From: Acholeplasmataceae bacterium
Lineage (GTDB): Bacteria; Bacillota; Negativicutes; Acidaminococcales; Acidaminococcaceae
DNA length: 10,824 bases
Assembly (NCBI GenBank): GCA_012744295.1
Contig: JAAYIB010000046.1
Span: 1 to 10,824 of the forward strand
Direction: 5' to 3'
Positions within the stretch are counted from its first letter, which is position 1, and every line of letters begins with the position of its first letter. Shown piece after piece: positions 6,085-10,824 of the stretch. A program made the position numbers and the translations under genes. The notes under the pieces were generated by a model. It did no database searches and was not told the origin of the DNA. It worked only from the letters and a program-made list of their open reading frames with translations.

Positions 6085-7656
6085 GTGATGGACAAACAAA
6101 GACTGAATACATATCGCAGCATTAATAACTGGCATAATTTCCGCCTGAGACTTTTCGGCGAAGGCATCCTTGTCGGACTTGTATCAGGCTTGGTGGTAGG
6201 CTTCTTTCGTTTCGCCCTTAACTTTGTGGAAGCTCAGCGCGGCCTTGTTTATACTTATCTTGCATCCCATGATTGGACAATGACTTTGCTTTGGTTCTTT
6301 GTCTTGCTTTTATCAGCGGCCCTGCTGCATTTTTTAGTTGCCTATGAACCGCTTTCCGCTGGCAGCGGGATTCCGCAGGTAAAGGGAGCCATTCTCGGAT
6401 TTATAAAAATGAACTGGCTGCGGGTCCTCTGGACAAAACTAATCGGGGGCATTATCGGCATCGGAGCCGGTTTGTCATTGGGGCGCGAGGGCCCTTCCAT
6501 CCAACTCGGCGCAATGGCGGCGCAAGGAATAAGCCGTCTTTTTGGCCGTTCGCGCATGGAAGAAAGGTATTTGTTGACAAGCGGAGCCAGTGCAGGCCTT
6601 GCGGCAGCCTTTAACGCCCCTCTGGCGGGCGTTATTTTTTCGTTGGAGGAACTGCATCACAACTTTTCAGCAGTCGTCTTGCTGCCTGCCATGGCGGCCG
6701 CACTAACCTCTACGGCCGTATCGCAGCTGATTTTCAGTTCGGCTACTATTTTCAACTTTGTTGATTTGCCGGTGATGCCGCTCCGATATTTCGGCCTCAC
6801 GATTGTCCTGGGAGTTGTTCTTGGTGTTTTTGGAACAATCTTCAACTATTGCCTCATCAATGTCTCCATGTTTTACCGACTGCCGTTTTTTAAAAACACT
6901 TTTAGCCGCGTTGCCTTTGCGCTTGTTATAGCAGGCATCCTCGGCTTTTACCTGCCCCAGGTGCTTGGCGGCGGCAGCGAGCTGATTGAAACGATCTCCC
7001 AAACGCGCCTCTCCCTTACAGCTATATCGGTAGTTCTTTGCGCAAAATTTATTTTCACAATGCTGAGCTACGGCTCCGGCGTTCCCGGCGGCTTCTTCCT
7101 GCCCATGCTTGTCATAGGCGCCCTCGCCGGCAACCTTACGGCATCCTTGATGTCTGACTGGGGTTTTCTTAATCCTTATTTCCATCAGGATATGGTTGTT
7201 TTCTCAATGGCTGCTTTTTTCTCCGCCTCCGTCCGGGCACCGATTACAGGAACCATTCTTGTTATGGAAATGACCGGCTCCTTTGAGCATCTCTTTCCTC
7301 TTGTCATCGCGTCCATCAGCGCCTACCTGACAGCTGAAGTTTTCAAAAACGAACCGATTTATGACCGCCTCTTACAAAGAACCCTTGACGGCATAAGCCG
7401 ACAGGATAAAGACGCGGTTCCGAACAAAACCCGGAACATCATTGAGCTTTCCATTCCCAGCGGCTGCGCTCTCGACGGCAGGCTGATTAAAAATATCAAC
7501 TGGCCGGAGCACACGCTGCTGGTCGATATCAAGCGCGGCGAAAAAGATCTTGTGCCAAATGGCGAAACCCTGCTGCTGGCCGGCGACTATCTTTATGTTT
7601 TAACCGACAATGCAAACGCTCCGGCCGTGCGCGGACTTGCAGAGGGAAACCGGTAA
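6085..7656 (+). CDS. ClC-family H+/Cl- exchange transporter with C-terminal RCK_C (TrkA-C) domain
   Basis: A 523-residue membrane protein (10 or more hydrophobic helices) with all ClC anion-path motifs: GSGIP (93-97), GREGP (133-137, gating glutamate E135), GVPGGFFLP (332-340) and the pore tyrosine Y426 (NEPIY). The proton-path glutamate is kept (SLEEL, E189), so it should be a coupled 2Cl-/H+ antiporter, not a channel or a CLC-F fluoride exporter. Residues 448-512 form a TrkA-C/RCK_C domain, a likely cytoplasmic ligand sensor. In other bacteria such antiporters help in extreme acid resistance. Translation may start at GTG 6085 or at ATG 6088; the weak SD (6069-6076) is masked by a hairpin. 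It is last in the unit, 50 bp after hydE, and ends with tandem stops TAA TAG before a strong terminator. Confidence 0.9.
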   Translation: MMDKQRLNTYRSINNWHNFRLRLFGEGILVGLVSGLVVGFFRFALNFVEAQRGLVYTYLASHDWTMTLLWFFVLLLSAALLHFLVAYEPLSAGSGIPQVKGAILGFIKMNWLRVLWTKLIGGIIGIGAGLSLGREGPSIQLGAMAAQGISRLFGRSRMEERYLLTSGASAGLAAAFNAPLAGVIFSLEELHHNFSAVVLLPAMAAALTSTAVSQLIFSSATIFNFVDLPVMPLRYFGLTIVLGVVLGVFGTIFNYCLINVSMFYRLPFFKNTFSRVAFALVIAGILGFYLPQVLGGGSELIETISQTRLSLTAISVVLCAKFIFTMLSYGSGVPGGFFLPMLVIGALAGNLTASLMSDWGFLNPYFHQDMVVFSMAAFFSASVRAPITGTILVMEMTGSFEHLFPLVIASISAYLTAEVFKNEPIYDRLLQRTLDGISRQDKDAVPNKTRNIIELSIPSGCALDGRLIKNINWPEHTLLVDIKRGEKDLVPNGETLLLAGDYLYVLTDNANAPAVRGLAEGNR

Positions 7657-7661
7657 TAGAC

Positions 7662-7707
7662 AAAAAAACAACGGCTACTTCTTTATCAGAAGTAGCCGTT
7701 GTTTTTT
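7662..7707. terminator. Strong bidirectional terminator between clc and the decarboxylase gene
   Basis: The arms at 7663-7682 and 7688-7707 are perfectly complementary over 20 bp (core ACGGCTACTTCT / AGAAGTAGCCGT), with a TTATC loop. A/T tracts on both sides give U runs in either direction. It ends the clc transcript on the plus strand and the decarboxylase transcript on the minus strand. The minus-strand TAA stop (7706-7708) lies at its edge. Confidence 0.93.
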
Positions 7708-8962
7708 ATTTTTTGAAAAGGCCTGTAAAGTCGAAGGTGGCGAAATAGTCATCCGCGGTCTCGGCCCGGCGAATCATCTCCACTTTACCGTCCTCGCGCA
7801 GCAACAACTCAGCGCTTCTGAGCTTGCCGTTGTAATTGTAGCCCATGGCGTAACCATGGGCGCCTGCATCGTGGATGAAGACCAGGTCGCCGATGTCAAT
7901 CCTGGGCAGCTTTCTGTCGATTGCAAACTTGTCGTTGTTTTCGCAAAGTCCGCCTGTAACGTCATAAACATGGTCGCAGGGTTCGTTTTCCTTGCCCATG
8001 ACAGTGATGTGGTGATAAGAGCCGTACATAGCCGGGCGCATCAGGTTTGCCGCACAGGCGTCGAGTCCGATGTATTCCTTGAAGGTGTGCTTCTCATGAA
8101 TGGCCGTCGCAACAAGCGCGCCGTACGGTCCCATCATGAAGCGTCCCATTTCGGCAAAAATAGCCACGTCGCCCATGCAGGCAGGCACGAGGATTTCCTC
8201 GAAAGCCCTGCGTACGCCTTCACCTATTGCGATAATGTCGTTAGCCTTCTGCGTCGGGCGATAAGGAATACCCACACCGCCTGAAAGATTAATGAACTCT
8301 ATGCTTGCGCCTGTTTCGTTTTTCAGGTCAACGGCCAGCTGGAACAGGATTTTTGCAAGGCTGGGATAGTAGTCATTGGTGACCGTGTTGCTGGCCAGGA
8401 ATGAGTGGATGCCGAAGTGTCTTACACCCTTTGCCTTCAGCTTTTTGAAGCCCTCGGTCATCTGTTCGCGCGTGAAGCCGTATTTGGCGTCTCCGGGGTT
8501 GTCCATGATATTGTTTTCAATAGCAAAGTGTCCGCCGGGATTAAAACGGCAGCTGATAGTTGTCGGGATGTCAGCCACCTTCTCAAGAAAATCGATATGT
8601 GTAATATCGTCAAGGTTTATGATTACGTTCAGCTTGCGTGCGAGCCTGAAATCCTCTGCCGGCGTAACATTGGAGGAGAACATGATTTCATTTTCCTTAA
8701 AACCGACGGCGTCAGCCATCAAAAGCTCCGTGTAGCTTGCACAGTCGGCGCCGCAGCCTTCTTCCCGCAGAATTTGCAGCAGGCGCGGGTTGGGCGTCGC
8801 CTTGACTGCGAAATATTCCTTGAAACCCTTGTTCCAGGAAAAAGCCTGCATCACCTTGCGGGCATTTTCCCGAATGCCCTTTTCGTCATAAAGATAGAAT
8901 GGCGTTGCATAATTTTCCGTAATTTTTTCCAGTTGGTCCTTGCTTACAAAAGGTTTTTTCAC
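7706..8962 (-). CDS. lysA: Diaminopimelate decarboxylase-like fold III PLP enzyme
   Basis: A 418-residue alanine-racemase-fold decarboxylase. The PLP lysine is K54 (YFAVKATPNP), the phosphate loop is GGVGIPY (228-234), EMGR (271-274) stands for the usual EPGR, and the dimer-shared active-site cysteine is C340 (CENNDKFA). The expected role is decarboxylation of meso-diaminopimelate to lysine, the last step of lysine synthesis. The segment that usually reads H-x-H-I/V-G-S is GIHSFLAS (184-191), so the PLP-stacking histidine appears to be replaced by F188. From memory, this FLASNTVTN variant recurs in proteins annotated LysA from anaerobic Bacillota. A related amino acid decarboxylase role is the alternative. 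The start is GTG at 8962 with AAAGGAG at 8974-8980, 11 bp upstream. It follows the TrmB-type regulator by 20 bp. No lysine riboswitch is seen upstream. Confidence 0.82.
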   Translation of the reverse strand: MKKPFVSKDQLEKITENYATPFYLYDEKGIRENARKVMQAFSWNKGFKEYFAVKATPNPRLLQILREEGCGADCASYTELLMADAVGFKENEIMFSSNVTPAEDFRLARKLNVIINLDDITHIDFLEKVADIPTTISCRFNPGGHFAIENNIMDNPGDAKYGFTREQMTEGFKKLKAKGVRHFGIHSFLASNTVTNDYYPSLAKILFQLAVDLKNETGASIEFINLSGGVGIPYRPTQKANDIIAIGEGVRRAFEEILVPACMGDVAIFAEMGRFMMGPYGALVATAIHEKHTFKEYIGLDACAANLMRPAMYGSYHHITVMGKENEPCDHVYDVTGGLCENNDKFAIDRKLPRIDIGDLVFIHDAGAHGYAMGYNYNGKLRSAELLLREDGKVEMIRRAETADDYFATFDFTGLFKK

Positions 8963-8982
8963 TTAAAACTACACTCCTTTGT

Positions 8983-9690
8983 TTATTTTCTCTTAGTCAG
9001 CTCGATCAATTTGATTTCATTCTTGAGTGCGTCCTTGAACAACTCCACCAGATTTTGCTTGCCGGAATATAAACAGGTCGAGGCTTCACCGTCGGCAAAG
9101 TCACCGGTAAGAACCTTGCCCGAATCGGCAATCAGTCTGATCTGGCGGCTCGGTTCATCCGCATGGTAAACTGTGGCCCCTTTAAGCAGAAGCGGCCGGC
9201 CGGTAATAATCACTACCTTCAGCCCGCGCCTGACGGCGTCTTCCAACTGCGGACGCAGCTGTTCAATTATGGCAGCCGTGGCCGAAACATAGACGCGCGC
9301 CTCTGCCTTGGCAATCATGTTTGTCAGCTTGTTCATGACTGCGTGCGCGCCCTTGATGGTTATATAGCCTTCGACTTCGTTTTTGGCGGCCGGCATCTTT
9401 TCCAGCAGGAAAAGCTTGTATTCCTGCATTTGCCTGATTTTGTTGTCACAGAATTCTTCGATGTGTACCGGCGTATATCTGGTGGCAGTATCCTCGATAA
9501 CGTGGGCCGCACCCTTGTCCACCAGTCCGGCCAGAGCCGTATAGGTGTTCGAGCGGGAAATCCCCGTCAGCTTGGCCGCTTCATAACCGGTGAGTTTTCC
9601 TTCCGCGAGGAGAGCCATATACAGTGTCGCCTCATGACGCGTGAGATTGAAATACATCAAGCGTTCAATAACGTCCATAGTGCCTCCCAT
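8983..9690 (-). CDS. TrmB-family transcriptional regulator
   Basis: A protein of 235 residues (231 from the inner start). The N-terminal part (about 5-75) is a winged helix-turn-helix of TrmB type: LTRHEATLYMALL, then GYEAAKLTGISRSNTYTALAGLVDKG as the recognition region, then the wing. A linker helix (80-110) leads to a C-terminal domain (GYITIKGAHAVMNKL, EARVYVSATAAIIEQL, AVRRGLKVVIITGRP) like the effector-binding, phospholipase D-like region of TrmB relatives, with no HKD catalytic motif. It probably binds a small molecule and controls its own operon, including the decarboxylase 20 bp downstream. Two starts are possible: ATG 9690 (AGGA at 9700-9703, 9 bp away) or ATG 9678 (GGGAGG at 9683-9688, only 4 bp away). 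The ligand is unknown; an amino acid linked to lysine metabolism is a guess from context. Confidence 0.83.
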   Translation of the reverse strand: MGGTMDVIERLMYFNLTRHEATLYMALLAEGKLTGYEAAKLTGISRSNTYTALAGLVDKGAAHVIEDTATRYTPVHIEEFCDNKIRQMQEYKLFLLEKMPAAKNEVEGYITIKGAHAVMNKLTNMIAKAEARVYVSATAAIIEQLRPQLEDAVRRGLKVVIITGRPLLLKGATVYHADEPSRQIRLIADSGKVLTGDFADGEASTCLYSGKQNLVELFKDALKNEIKLIELTKRK

Positions 9691-9698
9691 ATTTATTG

Positions 9699-9712
9699 TT
9701 CCTGTGTAGGAA
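9699..9712. promoter_or_regulatory. Inverted repeat at the transcription start, candidate autoregulatory operator
   Basis: TTCCT-GTGT-AGGAA (arms 9699-9703 and 9708-9712) lies just downstream of the -10 box, so it should overlap the transcription start. One arm contains the AGGA SD of the regulator. Bound protein here would block transcription, and a folded RNA would hide the SD. Binding by the TrmB-type protein is inferred. Confidence 0.45.
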
Positions 9713-9713
9713 T

Positions 9714-9742
9714 ACTATACTCATTTTTTATTTGTTTGTCAA
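9714..9742 (-). promoter_or_regulatory. Promoter of the TrmB-decarboxylase operon
   Basis: Minus strand: perfect -35 TTGACA (9737-9742), a 17-bp spacer and -10 TATAGT (9714-9719). This near-consensus promoter would be strong unless repressed, which fits the inverted repeat next to it. Confidence 0.87.
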
Positions 9743-9745
9743 TAT

Positions 9746-9787
9746 CTTCCCGGTTTCAGCGGTGAAAGATCCTGCCTGGCCGGGAAG
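9746..9787. repeat. Inverted repeat downstream of the DUF1624 gene
   Basis: The arms CTTCCCGG (9746-9753) and CCGGGAAG (9780-9787) enclose a smaller hairpin TTTCA-GCGG-TGAAA (9754-9767). A further short hairpin, AAAGGC...GCCTTT (9796-9801, 9808-9813), overlaps the end of the DUF1624 gene. Neither has a good T run, so this is at best an atypical terminator region for the minus-strand transcript. Confidence 0.4.
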
Positions 9788-9811
9788 TCTTTTGCAAAGG
9801 CCTATCAGCCT

Positions 9812-10552
9812 TTACTTGCTTTGAAACCAAAGATAAAGAAAGCCTAACAAAATCGGCTGATGCAGAAGATAAATCGCTAACGAATGCCTGCCGATCAAGG
9901 CAAGTGACGGCAGCGGAGTGTTCAAAAAACGCTGCTTGTCCGACACGCCCAAGACCTGCCAGAGACTGTAGCCGCTCCAATACGGGAAAAGCCAGGGTAA
10001 AAGAGGAAAGTAATCCGCGGAGAAAAAATGCTTGTCCGGCAGTCCGAGCGGAAACAAATACCGGCTCTCATACAAGACCTCCGGCAGCCGCAGCTCGGCA
10101 ATGCCCGGCAAAACAAGCAGGCCCTGCGGCACCTCGTGCGTAACAAAATATAAAATAACATATACTAACGACGTCAGCAAAGACGCGGTTTGCCTTAGCA
10201 TGGGCGCAAGCGCGGCCGGCAGCAGTGTGGCAGCCCCCAGCAGGCTGAGAATTCCGAACGCAATCAGCGCCTGCGGCGCAAAAAAATAAGTAAGACAGGT
10301 CAACACGAGTCCCCACAGACTCAAAACGATTCCCCTCTTCCAAAGGCTGTGGGTAAGATGGGCGGAGATACCTGCAATAAAAACGAAAAGAAAGACTCCG
10401 CCCTGTTGAAACAAATAAGCTGCCGGGGTGTCAAACCAGACCGCTTCAACGCCAAAAAAGCGTACCAGGTCATAAAGAAAGTGGTACGCCACAACGCCGA
10501 TAATGCCTATGCCCCTTAGTGTATCAAGCAACAAGTAGCGCGGCTTTTTCAT
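9812..10552 (-). CDS. DUF1624 / HGSNAT-catalytic-type membrane protein
   Basis: A 246-residue protein with about seven membrane helices. The N-terminus RYLLLDTLRGIGIIGVVAYH matches the family pattern R-x-x-x-D-x-x-RG...YH, with the conserved histidine in the first helix. FSADYFPLLPW (about residues 178-188) and GRHSLAIYLLHQPILLG near the C-terminus are also typical of DUF1624, the bacterial relatives of heparan-alpha-glucosaminide N-acetyltransferase. These are thought to pass acyl groups across the membrane to sugars or other acceptors; the substrate here is unknown. An AAGGA site five bases before the ATG overlaps the end of the upstream HAD gene, whose stop is only 8 bp away, which suggests translational coupling in one operon. 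Confidence 0.85.
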   Translation of the reverse strand: MKKPRYLLLDTLRGIGIIGVVAYHFLYDLVRFFGVEAVWFDTPAAYLFQQGGVFLFVFIAGISAHLTHSLWKRGIVLSLWGLVLTCLTYFFAPQALIAFGILSLLGAATLLPAALAPMLRQTASLLTSLVYVILYFVTHEVPQGLLVLPGIAELRLPEVLYESRYLFPLGLPDKHFFSADYFPLLPWLFPYWSGYSLWQVLGVSDKQRFLNTPLPSLALIGRHSLAIYLLHQPILLGFLYLWFQSK

Positions 10553-10560
10553 TTGTTTCC

Positions 10561-10824
10561 TTAAAGATAGCGCAGCAGATTCGCGGCATGGTCGAGAATG
10601 ATATCCGGCTTGATATTCCCTCTTTCCACGTCGTCAAGCGTGGCTTCCCCGGTCAGTACAAGCACCGACAGAATATTGTTGTTGAGTCCGAAGGCAATAT
10701 CCGTACTGAGACGGTCGCCTACCATTGCTATCTCTTCCCTTTTCAGTCCCGTTCTTTCGAGCAGGAGGTCAATCATATAATGATATGGATTGCCCAGAAC
10801 GTCGAGAGGGCCGATACCCGTAGC
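10561..10824 (-). CDS. HAD-IIA (NagD/AraL-like) phosphatase, C-terminal part (start lies beyond the window)
   Basis: The open frame enters from the window edge (87 codons visible), so the internal ATG at 10776 is not the real start. The visible sequence reads ATGIGPLDVLGNPYHYMIDLL, then ERTGLKREEIAMVGDRLSTDIAFG, VLVLTGEATLDDVE and PDIILDHAANLL to the stop. The acid motif GDRLSTD, the following TGEATLDD and the closing PD-I-D--A-LL are typical of the NagD/AraL/phosphoglycolate phosphatase branch of HAD subfamily IIA, cytoplasmic Mg2+-dependent phosphatases for small phosphate esters. The lysine usual in the GKP motif is replaced by asparagine (GNP), which is odd for an active member. The catalytic DxD and cap domain are outside the window. 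It is followed at 8 bp by the DUF1624 gene. Confidence 0.83.
   Translation of the reverse strand, partial: ATGIGPLDVLGNPYHYMIDLLLERTGLKREEIAMVGDRLSTDIAFGLNNNILSVLVLTGEATLDDVERGNIKPDIILDHAANLLRYL

Noticed and set aside
6703..7185. 160-codon minus-strand frame inside the ClC gene
   Set aside because: Antisense shadow of transmembrane coding sequence, rich in unlikely polar residues, without an SD.
6085..7656. Fluoride-specific ClC (CLC-F)
   Set aside because: The protein has the canonical GSGIP and GREGP motifs and the proton glutamate of Cl-/H+ exchangers.
8405..9169. 254-codon plus-strand frame opposite the decarboxylase and regulator genes
   Set aside because: It spans parts of two well-supported minus-strand genes and their gap, with no protein family signal; this is a coding shadow.
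1..10824. Mobile element, prophage, CRISPR array or defence island
   Set aside because: No transposase, integrase, phage or Cas gene, no repeated spacer pattern and no terminal repeats were seen. The tRNA-adjacent gene truncation is the only hint of past rearrangement.

Overview
The window looks like chromosomal DNA from an anaerobic, low-to-mid GC bacterium of the Bacillota, possibly the Negativicutes. The evidence is the gene set: an [FeFe]-hydrogenase maturase, a cyclodeaminase-type folate enzyme and a variant diaminopimelate decarboxylase. Strong Shine-Dalgarno (SD) sites, TTGACA/TATAAT promoters and tRNA genes with encoded CCA fit this. The phylum is an inference; no rRNA or other marker gene is present.

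Layout. (1) 1-126, minus strand: the start of a sodium/calcium exchanger-type antiporter. (2) 283-618, minus: a two-gene tRNA operon, Ser(UGA) then Ser(GCU), with a near-consensus promoter and a strong terminator. (3) 627-1262, minus: an FchA-like methenyl-THF cyclohydrolase. (4) 1387-1553, plus: tRNA-Ala(CGC) with its own promoter and a terminator shared with the convergent genes. (5) 1551-2433, minus: a decaying operon holding a frameshifted SAM methyltransferase and a CGGC-domain protein cut to about half length, behind a promoter with a perfect 12-bp palindrome in its spacer. (6) 2635-7707, plus: a three-gene unit of a PAS/degenerate GGDEF/EAL/PAS protein (predicted c-di-GMP phosphodiesterase), the hydrogenase maturase HydE, and a ClC-type H+/Cl- antiporter with an RCK_C (TrkA-C) tail. 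A 20-bp bidirectional terminator closes it. (7) 7706-9742, minus: a TrmB-family regulator followed by a LysA-like decarboxylase, from a near-consensus promoter with an inverted repeat at the start site. (8) 9812-10824, minus: a HAD-IIA phosphatase (partial) followed at 8 bp by a DUF1624/HGSNAT-type membrane protein.

How the genes may work together. Region 6 places second-messenger breakdown, [FeFe]-hydrogenase assembly and an acid- or ion-stress antiporter on one likely transcript. That is an unusual but purely contextual link. In region 7, a small regulator probably controls itself and the decarboxylase that makes lysine from meso-diaminopimelate. The other genes look like ordinary housekeeping units.

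No mobile element, CRISPR array, phage gene or clear new defence system is visible. The points most worth checking are the decayed operon beside tRNA-Ala, the palindromic operator candidates, the hairpin that masks the clc ribosome binding site, and the PDE-hydE-clc cluster.
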